Part shown: one piece after another, positions 1 to 6,943 of the stretch
Layout of the letters: every line of letters begins with the position of its first letter
Numbering within the stretch: the stretch's first letter is position 1
DNA from: an uncultured Pelagibacteraceae bacterium
Lineage (GTDB): Bacteria > Pseudomonadota > Alphaproteobacteria > Pelagibacterales > Pelagibacteraceae
Reading direction: 5' to 3'
Length of the DNA: 12,809 nucleotides
Assembly: GCA_902533955.1 (NCBI GenBank)
Contig: CACANV010000013.1
Span: forward strand, 1-12,809
Translations under genes and position numbers: made by a program
Notes under the pieces: generated by a model
The model's input: the letters and a program-made list of their open reading frames with translations, nothing else
Told to the model about the DNA's origin: nothing
The model's database searches: none

Positions 1-56
1 TTGATAACCTTGAGAATGATGCTAAAAAAATAGAGCTAACTCTAAAAAGTTTATAA
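1..56 (+). CDS. 3' end of an unidentified upstream gene (partial)
   Basis: Reading from base 3, the frame encodes [17 protein letters not shown] and stops with TAA at 54-56. The final A of that stop is the first base of the ilvD ATG. The one-base TAATG overlap recurs at other junctions in this window, so this frame is the likely end of a real gene rather than chance. The visible tail is charged and looks helical, but 17 residues are too few to name a family. The gene is cut by the left edge. Confidence 0.55.
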   Translation, partial: DNLENDAKKIELTLKSL

Positions 57-1774
57 TGAGAAAATTTAACAAAAAAAAATTACCTAGTAGACATACATCT
101 TTAGGTCCTGATAAGGCTCCACAAAGATCTTTTTATTATGCAATGGATCTAACTGAAAAAGATGTAGCAAAACCATTTGTTGGAGTTGTATCAACTTGGA
201 ATGAAGCTGCTCCATGTAACATTAATTTAATGAAGCAAGCACAATCAGTTAAAAAAGGCGTTCATTCAGCAGGCGGCACACCAAGAGAATTTTGTACAAT
301 TACTGTAACAGATGGAATTGCAATGGGTCACGAAGGAATGAAGTCTTCTTTAATTTCAAGAGATGTAATAGCAGATTCAACAGAACTTACCGTTAGAGGT
401 CATTGCTATGATGCTTTAGTTGGATTAGCAGGTTGTGATAAATCATTACCGGGTCTTATGATGTCTATGGTTCGATTAAATGTTCCGAGTGTATTTATTT
501 ATGGGGGATCAATTTTACCAGGAAGATTTAATGGTAAAGATGTTACGGTTGTTGATGTTTTTGAAGGTGTTGGCAAATATACATCTAAAAAAATGACAGC
601 TCACGCTTTAAGAAAACTTGAATTAAAAGCATGCCCTAGCGCAGGTGCTTGTGGTGGTCAGTTTACTGCTAACACTATGGCCTGTGTTTCTGAGGCTATT
701 GGATTAGCATTACCTTATTCAGCAGGAACACCAGCTCCATATACTGAAAGAAATAAATATGCGTTAGCAAGCGGAAAAGCTGTAATGAATTTATTAGCAA
801 AAAATATTAGACCAAGAGATATAGTAACTAGAAAGTCATTAGAAAATGCCGCAACAATAGTTGCTGCAACAGGTGGATCTACAAACGCAGGTTTACATTT
901 ACCTGCTATTGCAAATGAAATTGGAATTAAATTTGATCTAATGGATGTTGCAAAAATTTTTAAAAGAACTCCTTATTTAGCTGATTTAAAACCTGGTGGA
1001 AAATATGTTGCTAAAGATATGTGGCTAGCTGGCGGTGTACCAATGCTTTTAAAAACTCTTATGGATGGTGGTTTTATCCATGGTGATTGTATGACAGTTA
1101 CTGGAAAAACAATGAAGGAAAATTTAAAAAATGTTAAATTTAAAACAAACCAAAAAGTAATGAGAAAATATAATAATCCTTTATCAAAAACTGGTGGTGT
1201 TGTTGGATTAAAAGGAAATTTAGCACCAGAAGGTGGAATAGTAAAAATTGCAGGATTAAAGAAATTACAATTCACTGGAAAAGCAAGATGTTTTAATACA
1301 GAAGAAGATGCGTACAAAGCAGTCAAAAATAGAAAATATAAAGATGGCGATATCATTATAATTAGATACGAAGGACCTAAAGGAGGCCCTGGTATGAGAG
1401 AGATGCTTCAAACGACAGCAGCAATATACGGACAAGGAAAAGGGGAAAAAGTTGCACTTATAACTGATGGAAGGTTCTCAGGCGCGACTAGAGGCTTTTG
1501 CATAGGTCATGTGGGTCCAGAGGCCTCTGTAGGCGGTCCTATAGCCCTTTTAAGGAACGGAGATGTTATTGATATTGATGCTCAAAAAGGAACTATTAAT
1601 GTCAGACTTTCTAAAAAAGAATTAAGTGCTAGAAGAAAAAAATGGAAACCAAAGAAAATGAATTTTGGCAATGGTACATTATGGAAATATGCTCAAACAG
1701 TTGGTCCAGCTTACAAAGGGGCCCCAACACATCCAGGTGGAAAAAACGAGGTTAGAACTTACGCTGATATTTAA
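56..1774 (+). CDS. ilvD: Dihydroxy-acid dehydratase
   Basis: Dehydrates 2,3-dihydroxy-isovalerate and 2,3-dihydroxy-3-methylvalerate to the 2-oxo acids in valine/isoleucine (and hence leucine and pantothenate) synthesis; cytoplasmic Fe-S enzyme of the IlvD/Edd family. The 572-residue length is normal for IlvD. Visible landmarks are three cysteines at the cluster-ligand positions (C54 in the APCN motif, C127 in GCDK, C199 in the CPSAGACGG stretch at 193-201), K129 directly after C127-D128, which is the lysine carbamylated in characterised members, and TDG around D86 for the metal. The C-terminal half carries the GPKGGPGM and [13 protein letters not shown] signatures. The ATG shares one base with the preceding stop, and the gene ends in the same way against manC, so it is probably translated by coupling within an operon. 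No nearby ilvBHC genes. I am very sure of the family and confident of IlvD rather than a sugar-acid dehydratase. Confidence 0.95.
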   Translation: MRKFNKKKLPSRHTSLGPDKAPQRSFYYAMDLTEKDVAKPFVGVVSTWNEAAPCNINLMKQAQSVKKGVHSAGGTPREFCTITVTDGIAMGHEGMKSSLISRDVIADSTELTVRGHCYDALVGLAGCDKSLPGLMMSMVRLNVPSVFIYGGSILPGRFNGKDVTVVDVFEGVGKYTSKKMTAHALRKLELKACPSAGACGGQFTANTMACVSEAIGLALPYSAGTPAPYTERNKYALASGKAVMNLLAKNIRPRDIVTRKSLENAATIVAATGGSTNAGLHLPAIANEIGIKFDLMDVAKIFKRTPYLADLKPGGKYVAKDMWLAGGVPMLLKTLMDGGFIHGDCMTVTGKTMKENLKNVKFKTNQKVMRKYNNPLSKTGGVVGLKGNLAPEGGIVKIAGLKKLQFTGKARCFNTEEDAYKAVKNRKYKDGDIIIIRYEGPKGGPGMREMLQTTAAIYGQGKGEKVALITDGRFSGATRGFCIGHVGPEASVGGPIALLRNGDVIDIDAQKGTINVRLSKKELSARRKKWKPKKMNFGNGTLWKYAQTVGPAYKGAPTHPGGKNEVRTYADI

Positions 1775-2979
1775 TGAAAATTAGACCTGTAATACTCTGT
1801 GGTGGTGCAGGAACTCGTCTCTGGCCAAATCAAAAAAAACACATTGCCAAACAATTTATAGATTTTGGTGGATGGACACTAATGCAAAAAACATTAGAGA
1901 GAGTTAAAAACTCTATATTTGATTATCCTATTATAAGCACTAATTCTAAGTATCTAGAACAAGTAAGGTTAGCTTTAAAAAAAAACAAAGTTAAAAAATA
2001 TAAAATTGTTTTAGAACCGGCTAAAAAAAATACAGCACCAGCCATATTAGCTTCAGCTTTAATAGATGATATTCCTTTAAATCAACCAATGATGATTTTC
2101 ACTGCTGATCATCTTATAGAAAAGTTAAATGTTTTTAATAAGGCAATTATTTATAATAAGAAATTTTTAAATGATAAAAATATTTTTGTTTTTGGGATTA
2201 AGCCAAAAAGTCCTTCTACTGAGTTTGGTTATTTTTTAACAAAAAAAATAGGTAAAATTAATAAAGTTATGAAATTTATTGAAAAACCAAAAATATTAAA
2301 AGCGAAACAAATAATTAAAAATAACGGATATTGGAATTCTGGAATGTTTTATTTAAGAAAGGATTCTATAATCAATAATTATAAAAAGCATAGACCATTA
2401 ATCTATAAAAATTGTTTTAAATCTATAGAGAAATCAAAAAAAAATAATAAAATTTACTATTTAAATAAAAGATGGTTTTCCAAGGCTACCGCTATATCTT
2501 TTGATTATGCAATATTAGAAAAGACTAAAAATATTAATGCTGTTAAACTTGATATTCCATGGTCTGATCTAGGAAGCTGGAGAGAAATTTCTAAAATTTT
2601 TAATAGAGATAAATCTAAATATTTTAATAAGAAAAATGTTTATTATAGACCATGGGGCAGATATGTTAATTTATTTGAAGGTAAAGGATTTTTAGTTAAA
2701 GAACTTTATGTGAAGTCAAACTCATCAATAAGTTTACAGAAACATCATCATAGGTCAGAACATTGGTTAGTTACTCAAGGAAAACCTTTAATTACTATAA
2801 ACAAAGATAAATTTAAAAAAAAAGTCTCTGAGTCAGTTTTTATACCACAAGGCGCTATACATAGAATTGAAAATCCACATAAAAAACCTGTTAAAATTCT
2901 TGAAATACAGACAGGGTCAATATTAAAAGAAACCGATATAGTTAGATATAAGGATTTGTATGGAAGAATAAAAAATTGA
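1774..2979 (+). CDS. manC: Compact mannose-1-phosphate guanylyltransferase / mannose-6-phosphate isomerase (ManC/AlgA type)
   Basis: Predicted bifunctional enzyme making GDP-mannose for surface polysaccharide. The N-terminal nucleotidyltransferase domain (about 1-275) has PVILCGGAGTRLWP (5-18), KQF (26-28), EPAKKNTAPA (81-90), TADH (110-113), FIEKP (168-172), YWNSGMF (186-192) and DIPWSDLGSW (260-269). The C-terminal cupin of the type II phosphomannose isomerase (about 288-395) has YRPWG (291-295), LQKHHHRSEHW (321-331) with the metal-binding histidines, and PQGAIHRIENP (358-368). The 401 residues are clearly fewer than the roughly 470-480 usual for this family. The missing part is the segment between the two domains: only about 20 residues separate GSW from the YRPWG motif, where family members have some 80-90. 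The usual SR after the GTRLWP motif is replaced by NQ. The start overlaps the ilvD stop (TAATG) and the end overlaps dgkA (TGATG). Confidence 0.88.
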   Translation: MKIRPVILCGGAGTRLWPNQKKHIAKQFIDFGGWTLMQKTLERVKNSIFDYPIISTNSKYLEQVRLALKKNKVKKYKIVLEPAKKNTAPAILASALIDDIPLNQPMMIFTADHLIEKLNVFNKAIIYNKKFLNDKNIFVFGIKPKSPSTEFGYFLTKKIGKINKVMKFIEKPKILKAKQIIKNNGYWNSGMFYLRKDSIINNYKKHRPLIYKNCFKSIEKSKKNNKIYYLNKRWFSKATAISFDYAILEKTKNINAVKLDIPWSDLGSWREISKIFNRDKSKYFNKKNVYYRPWGRYVNLFEGKGFLVKELYVKSNSSISLQKHHHRSEHWLVTQGKPLITINKDKFKKKVSESVFIPQGAIHRIENPHKKPVKILEIQTGSILKETDIVRYKDLYGRIKN

Positions 2980-3314
2980 TGAAAAAATTTTTCCTTAATT
3001 TTATTAATTCAATCAGTGGAATTAAAGAAGCTTTAAAAGAACATTCATTTATTTCTGAGTTAGTAGGTGGTATTATATTAATTCCTTATATTTTTTTTTC
3101 TAACATAGATAATTCATTTAAAATAATTATTTTATCTATATATTTTTTATTATTATCATTTGAGCTATTAAATACAGCTATTGAAAAATTATCGGATAAA
3201 ATATCTAAAGACTTTGATAGTGATATAAAAAAAATTAAAGACTTATCAAGCGCTTCTGTATTCTTAATTTTAATTATTTTAGTTTTTTTAATTATTTTAT
3301 CTTTTATTTTATAA
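2979..3314 (+). CDS. dgkA: Diacylglycerol kinase, prokaryotic DgkA type
   Basis: Small integral membrane kinase that phosphorylates diacylglycerol to phosphatidic acid with ATP, recycling lipid released when glycerophosphate head groups are transferred to envelope glycans. I place the start at the ATG at 2979, which overlaps the manC stop by one base (TGATG), rather than the TTG one codon upstream; this gives 111 residues, close to the E. coli enzyme. The family signature ELLNTAIE supplies the catalytic/metal residues E62, N65 and E69, followed by the K87-D88-L-S-S-A-S-V motif. Three hydrophobic segments (about 27-41, 48-65, 93-111) match the DgkA trimer topology. It follows manC and is probably in the same operon, in keeping with an envelope role. 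Confidence 0.88.
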   Translation: MKKFFLNFINSISGIKEALKEHSFISELVGGIILIPYIFFSNIDNSFKIIILSIYFLLLSFELLNTAIEKLSDKISKDFDSDIKKIKDLSSASVFLILIILVFLIILSFIL

Positions 3315-3319
3315 TTTAA

Positions 3320-4159
3320 ATGGACAATTACGTATTTTATTTAGTCTTATTTGCTACAGTTATGCATGCTGTTTGGAATGGTATGGTTAAAAATCATCCA
3401 GATAAAGTTGTAGCAGTTGCAGCTATTGTTCTAGGACACATACCTTTAGCTGTTATTGCAATTATTTTGTTGCCAGCTCCTACATTGGATTGCATTCCTT
3501 ATATAATTGCTAGCGCTATAGTTCACCAAGGTTACCAATGGTATCTAATAAGTTCTTATCAAATTGGCGATTTAACTAAAGTTTATCCAATAGCTAGAGG
3601 TTTTGGACCTTTGGTTGCAACTATTATTTCAATACTTGTTTTAGGTTTAATTCTTAAAAGTTTAGTAATTTTATCAATCTTACTAATTTGTATTGGAATA
3701 ATGATCCTAGGTCTATTCGATAGAGAAAATAAAGATTTCAAAGTTTTAAAACTTTCATTAACTACAGGTTTTTTTATAGGTCTTTATTCTTTAATTGATG
3801 GTTATGGTGCTCGAGTGAGTTTGTCCCCAATTGTTTATATGAGCTGGGCATTTCTGTTAAGTGCTGCCATTTTTCCTATAGTATTAAAACTTAAAAATCG
3901 CAAAAATATATTTCAAAATATTTTTAGCGAAGGTAAGAAGATATTTTGGATTGGCGGAACAATATCTTACATAATCTATGTAATTGTTGTATGGGCTTTT
4001 ACCAAAGCACCAATACCAATGGTAGGAGCATTAAGAGAAACAAGTATACTTTTTTCAATTTTAATAGGTTATTTTTTCTTAAAGGAAAAAATCACCACTA
4101 CAAAAATTATATCAATATTCTTGATAGTAATTGGCGTTATAGGGATTAAGTTATTTTAG
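3320..4159 (+). CDS. DMT-superfamily (EamA-type) permease
   Basis: A 279-residue inner-membrane protein with about ten hydrophobic segments arranged as two EamA-like repeats, as in the drug/metabolite transporter superfamily. Characteristic are the MHAVWNGMVK start of helix 1 (residues 15-24), the KVYPIARGFGPL stretch at the end of the first half, and the ETSILFSILIGYFFLKEKIT motif that marks helix 9/10 of the second repeat. Such proteins usually export amino acids, nucleobases or other metabolites, but the substrate cannot be read from sequence. The ATG lies 5 nt after the dgkA stop, so it may be the last gene of the plus-strand operon. Its stop overlaps the stop of the convergent small gene by 4 bp, leaving no room for a terminator of its own before entering that gene. 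Confidence 0.85.
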   Translation: MDNYVFYLVLFATVMHAVWNGMVKNHPDKVVAVAAIVLGHIPLAVIAIILLPAPTLDCIPYIIASAIVHQGYQWYLISSYQIGDLTKVYPIARGFGPLVATIISILVLGLILKSLVILSILLICIGIMILGLFDRENKDFKVLKLSLTTGFFIGLYSLIDGYGARVSLSPIVYMSWAFLLSAAIFPIVLKLKNRKNIFQNIFSEGKKIFWIGGTISYIIYVIVVWAFTKAPIPMVGALRETSILFSILIGYFFLKEKITTTKIISIFLIVIGVIGIKLF

Positions 4160-4356
4160 ATAAGATTAAATATCTTTGCAAGAATTACACAATTTAAAAT
4201 TAAAAGCACTATAGGAACGATAGTTCTAACTAATTCCATTATATGATTAACACGGTCTAACTTTCTCTCAAGTCTTCTAATAAGACCCATATCCTCATAT
4301 TTTTCTTGTGGAAACTTTCTATACTTGCTCATTTTTATAATTTTTCTTTTTGCCAT
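4156..4356 (-). CDS. Small single-span membrane protein, unknown function
   Basis: A 66-residue protein that I do not recognise. The first 20 residues are rich in Lys/Arg (MAKRKIIK, SKYRK), followed by a charged, probably helical stretch (about 24-40) and one hydrophobic segment (about 44-62, VRTIVPIVLLILNCVILAK), which predicts an N-in membrane anchor. No Shine-Dalgarno-like sequence precedes the ATG at 4356 or the alternative in-frame ATG eight codons on. A perfect TTGACA lies upstream at 4386-4391, so a short-leader or leaderless transcript is possible. It converges on and overlaps the EamA gene by 4 bp and lies downstream of the PiT-like gene, separated from it by a hairpin. Coding status is supported by the charge-then-hydrophobic design but not proven. 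Confidence 0.55.
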   Translation of the reverse strand: MAKRKIIKMSKYRKFPQEKYEDMGLIRRLERKLDRVNHIMELVRTIVPIVLLILNCVILAKIFNLI

Positions 4357-4362
4357 CGCAGT

Positions 4363-4391
4363 TTATTAATATTTTAATCGAAGAATGTCAA
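4363..4391 (-). promoter_or_regulatory. Candidate promoter of the 66-aa membrane protein
   Basis: On the minus strand a perfect TTGACA (-35, 4391 to 4386) is followed by a TATTAA at 14 nt (4371 to 4366) or a TAATAA at 17 nt (4368 to 4363). The -10 match is weak, and the spacing is ideal only for the poorer hexamer. If the first is used, transcription would begin within a few bases of the ATG at 4356. Confidence 0.3.
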
Positions 4392-4437
4392 ATATATCTA
4401 AAAATAAATTAATTTTATTTATTTATTTAACTTATGA

Positions 4438-4465
4438 GGTCGTACTAAAATTAATTAGTACGACC
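4438..4465 (-). terminator. Perfect 11-bp hairpin between the PiT-like gene and the small gene
   Basis: GGTCGTACTAA (4438-4448) and TTAGTACGACC (4455-4465) are exact reverse complements with a six-base loop. The hairpin begins 10 nt after the PiT-like stop codon. It is far more GC-rich than its surroundings, but neither strand has a clean T-run after it (AT mixtures on both sides), so it may be a weak terminator or an mRNA 3'-end stabiliser. It is the only strong stem that I see in this gap (4357-4475). Confidence 0.6.
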
Positions 4466-4475
4466 AAATAAAAAT

Positions 4476-5441
4476 TTAAAACCAGTTGTTCGGGATGATA
4501 ATGTAATGAATTGCAAGCACTATTCCAACTGATACACTTAATCCAAAGATCATTTTAAGAAAGTCTTTTCCAATTAATGGGAAGACATATTTAAACTTAT
4601 AATCTTTGTTCATTGTTGAAATTGCAAGCTCCCTACCACACAATAAACCAACAAATACCCATGTTGTTGACATTGGTAAATCGTTTAGTTCTTTAAAGTA
4701 GAATAAAACAGCAGCATAAATTATGTTAATAATTGTAGCTGACCTTGCATATCTTGTTCCTGTTTTTTCAAGAACAACTTTTTGAATCGGTCCACCTTGA
4801 ATATAGAAAATGTAAAATAACAATGAAGTAAAGTAAGCCATTACAATTAAAAGTAATGTTAAATCTAATTGTCTAGGTAGATATACTGCAATATTAGCAA
4901 CATCGTGAGATAACCAAACCCACCATAACCAACCTGAAGAAACCCAAACAGCATTTCTCCAAAAGCTTCTCCATTTATCATCTACTTCGTCAAACTTTTC
5001 ATTAATGAATTTAGATACAGCTATCCAGGCTATGTAAGCTACCATTGCTGCTAAACCATAACCAACTACACTTTTCATTAACATTTTTTCAAGCACAACT
5101 GTTGAAGCAAATGCTGAAAGAACTAAGAAAGTAGTAGATACTGGTATTCCAATTCTTGTTAATAATAATAATATTGCAGGTGCTACTGCATGATACCATT
5201 GAATTTCTTGATAAGGTATTCTAGTTAATCTTCCGTAAGAAATATCACCATCATACGCATACCATCCCCATGCTAAAGCAAAAATCATTACAGCTGATGC
5301 AGATCCTGCAAGAGTATACCATTTAAACCACTTCTTTTTTGAAGCTATAAATGTACCTAGTGTTTGAATTGAGTCATTAGCGATTACGCTATATCCGGCA
5401 AGGGCAAACCCTATAACCGTGTATATTAAAGTCATCTCCAT
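4476..5441 (-). CDS. PiT-like (PHO4-related) permease, atypical motifs
   Basis: A 321-residue polytopic membrane protein with the internal two-fold repeat of the PiT inorganic phosphate transporter family. Each half has a degenerate GANDVAN-like motif (IANDSIQTLGTF at 20-31; SHDVANIAVYLPR at 178-190) and a PVSTTH-like motif (GIPVSTTF at 98-105; LPMSTTW at 255-261). Known PiT proteins co-transport phosphate, sometimes as a metal-phosphate complex. Here the conserved His after STT is Phe or Trp and the first glycine of GAND is altered, so the substrate could differ. The large hydrophilic loop of longer PiT proteins is absent. A good AAGGAG ribosome-binding site lies 6 nt before the ATG, one of the few in this window. 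It lies 159 nt downstream of the arsenic genes on the same strand. Confidence 0.68.
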   Translation of the reverse strand: MEMTLIYTVIGFALAGYSVIANDSIQTLGTFIASKKKWFKWYTLAGSASAVMIFALAWGWYAYDGDISYGRLTRIPYQEIQWYHAVAPAILLLLTRIGIPVSTTFLVLSAFASTVVLEKMLMKSVVGYGLAAMVAYIAWIAVSKFINEKFDEVDDKWRSFWRNAVWVSSGWLWWVWLSHDVANIAVYLPRQLDLTLLLIVMAYFTSLLFYIFYIQGGPIQKVVLEKTGTRYARSATIINIIYAAVLFYFKELNDLPMSTTWVFVGLLCGRELAISTMNKDYKFKYVFPLIGKDFLKMIFGLSVSVGIVLAIHYIIIPNNWF

Positions 5442-5600
5442 TTTTTTCTCCTTAAATTATTGCTTTCGTTTCTATCGATTCATGACCTAAGAACTATTTA
5501 TTATGAGAAGAAAATATTTACTATCTTTAAGTATATTTATTTAAGAATCGGTATGGGGATTCGTCCATTGCTAAACTAATTAAGATTAATGTCCAGAGTA
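5442..5600. other. 159-nt intergenic leader region between aqpS-like and PiT-like genes
   Basis: Apart from the ribosome-binding site, this stretch has a GC-richer patch (5545-5566) with a short stem on the minus strand: GAATC, an 8-base CCCATACC loop, then GATTC. The same patch contains a possible 13-codon minus-strand reading frame (ATG at 5568, stop at 5527-5529) without an evident ribosome-binding site. This could be a leader structure or weak terminator of the upstream gene; I recognise no known riboswitch and no convincing Pho box. Confidence 0.3.
5448..5453 (-). promoter_or_regulatory. Strong Shine-Dalgarno of the PiT-like gene
   Basis: On the minus strand AAGGAG stands 6 nt before the ATG at 5441. 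It decides this start over the second in-frame ATG two codons later, and it stands out because most genes here lack a clear ribosome-binding site. Confidence 0.75.
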
Positions 5601-6251
5601 TTATTTTAATAATCTTTTAATTATAAAGACAGCGACAATAGTTCCTAGGAGTTCAGCAAAAATATACGTTGGTGTATTTAAGTAATTAATACCAGTAAAC
5701 GAATCTGTAAAAGTTCTAGCAATTGCAACTGCTGGATTTGCAAACGATGTAGATGAAGTAAACCAATAACCAGCAGATATATAAGTTGCAACACATGCAG
5801 CAACTGTAGTTTTTCCATCTTTTAGTGTAGCAAAAATAATAAAAATAAGACCAAATGTAACTACTATTTCTGCTAAAAATATATGAAAACCATCTCTACT
5901 TTTTGATGATAATTCTAAAATACTGTGTTCAAAAAAAATGTTGGCCAACATAACTCCTAAAATACAACCAAAAATTTGTGCAGGGATATAAGTTAATAAA
6001 TCTTTTCCTTTAATTCTTTTAGTCAAATACATAGACAAACTTACAAAAGGATTTAGATGAGCGCCTGAAATATTAGTAAAAGCTGTTATTAATACAAATA
6101 AACCTGCTCCAGTAGCAATTGTATTTGCCAAAAGTCTAACCGCATTATCATTAGTTAGATTTTCTGCCATTATTCCAGAACCAACAATAACCATTACCAA
6201 AAAGCAACTAGCTATAAATTCACTTAATATAATTTTATTATTTTTCTTCAT
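5601..6251 (-). CDS. aqpS: Aquaglyceroporin of the AqpS type, probable arsenite channel
   Basis: A 216-residue MIP-family channel with six membrane helices plus two half-helices. The two NPA boxes are SGAHLNPF (62-69; NPA changed to NPF) and SFANPAVA (169-176). The residue directly after the second NPA is V175, where water- and glycerol-selective channels have the conserved pore arginine. From memory, Sinorhizobium meliloti AqpS, the arsenite channel of an ars operon, also has valine there. The gene overlaps arsC by 14 nt and lies immediately downstream of it, which is the strongest functional clue: ArsC makes arsenite, and the channel lets it out down its gradient. No ArsB or Acr3 pump is nearby. 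The substrate is inference; the MIP family assignment is firm. Confidence 0.82.
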   Translation of the reverse strand: MKKNNKIILSEFIASCFLVMVIVGSGIMAENLTNDNAVRLLANTIATGAGLFVLITAFTNISGAHLNPFVSLSMYLTKRIKGKDLLTYIPAQIFGCILGVMLANIFFEHSILELSSKSRDGFHIFLAEIVVTFGLIFIIFATLKDGKTTVAACVATYISAGYWFTSSTSFANPAVAIARTFTDSFTGINYLNTPTYIFAELLGTIVAVFIIKRLLK

Positions 6252-6672
6252 TTTTTATCCAATTTTTAATTTTTTCGTTAATAACATTAAACGTGTTTAA
6301 GATAATGTTATTTTTTTCGTTTTCATTTAAATTTATTAGTTTAGATACAGGATCTTCAATATCCCAGTGAATAATTTGATCTTTTTTAGGCCAAAAAGGG
6401 CAGACCTCTTTATTTGCATTATTACAAACGGTAATAACATGATCCATTTTAATTTCACTATTAATAAAAAAATCAAAGTTTTTTGATGATATATTATTTA
6501 GATCGTAATTTTTTGTTTCCAAAAATTTTTTAATATCAGTATTTATTATACCTGTTGGATTACTACCCGCACTATATGCTTTGAATTTATCATTATATTC
6601 ATTGTTAATAATACATTCAGCTATAATACTTCTCGCAGAGTTTCCTGTACAAACAAATAAGATATTTTTCAT
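6238..6672 (-). CDS. arsC: Arsenate reductase, LMW-phosphatase (thioredoxin-linked) type
   Basis: A 144-residue cytoplasmic protein of the low-molecular-weight tyrosine phosphatase fold. The P-loop is FVCTGNSARS with nucleophile C8 and R14. The two further redox cysteines of arsenate reductases are present, C83 and C91 in VCNNANKEVCPFWP, which distinguishes it from simple phosphatases. The general acid is D107 in HWDIEDP. It should reduce arsenate to arsenite using C8-C83-C91 disulfide relay and thioredoxin (or glutathione/glutaredoxin in some relatives). The ATG overlaps the stop of the preceding small membrane protein by one base (TAATG), and its end overlaps the aquaporin start by 14 nt, so the three genes are translationally linked. 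No ArsR repressor is adjacent. Confidence 0.92.
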   Translation of the reverse strand: MKNILFVCTGNSARSIIAECIINNEYNDKFKAYSAGSNPTGIINTDIKKFLETKNYDLNNISSKNFDFFINSEIKMDHVITVCNNANKEVCPFWPKKDQIIHWDIEDPVSKLINLNENEKNNIILNTFNVINEKIKNWIKNEEK

Positions 6673-6893
6673 TATATAATAACTTTATAAATACCTATTA
6701 GAAACAACGGTATTTGTAATCCGAAATTAGTTAATATCGCTTTATCTTTTGAAACAAAACCAGCAATAGTCCACCCTACAACACCAAGTCCATGAAAAAA
6801 AATATTAACAGGGTAAATGTTTAGATTTGTAAGCAAAATTCCAGTTAATACCAAAAATGTACTTATCCATTTTAAATATTTTTTAATAAACAT
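6672..6893 (-). CDS. Small two-helix membrane protein linked to arsC, unknown function
   Basis: A 73-residue protein with two or three hydrophobic stretches: about 9-27 (ISTFLVLTGILLTNLNIYP), 29-46 (NIFFHGLGVVGWTIAGFV) and a last segment 57-73. A short polar SKDKAIL turn (48-54) lies between them. It has some resemblance to small uncharacterised alphaproteobacterial membrane proteins (possibly the DUF6552 group, from memory and unverified). A ribosome-binding site AAAGGA lies just upstream of the ATG at 6893. The gene begins 50 nt after zur and its stop shares one base with the arsC ATG, so it is the first gene of the arsenic sub-operon. That context hints at a role in arsenic or metal handling, but nothing in the protein itself shows it: there are no Cys and only one His. 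Confidence 0.7.
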   Translation of the reverse strand: MFIKKYLKWISTFLVLTGILLTNLNIYPVNIFFHGLGVVGWTIAGFVSKDKAILTNFGLQIPLFLIGIYKVII

Positions 6894-6943
6894 AATATCC
6901 TTTCTAAAAGTAGGTTTTTTTTAAAATTTTATTGAAAAATAAA

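Noticed and set aside
973..1356. Minus-strand open frame inside ilvD
   Set aside because: It is antisense to well-conserved IlvD sequence and its translation is unlike any protein I know.
2976..2978. TTG start for dgkA
   Set aside because: The ATG one codon later overlaps the manC stop by one base, the same pattern as other junctions, and is a better initiator.
5545..5566. tRNA-like fragment (GGGATTCG resembling a T-arm)
   Set aside because: No cloverleaf, acceptor stem or anticodon arm can be drawn around it.
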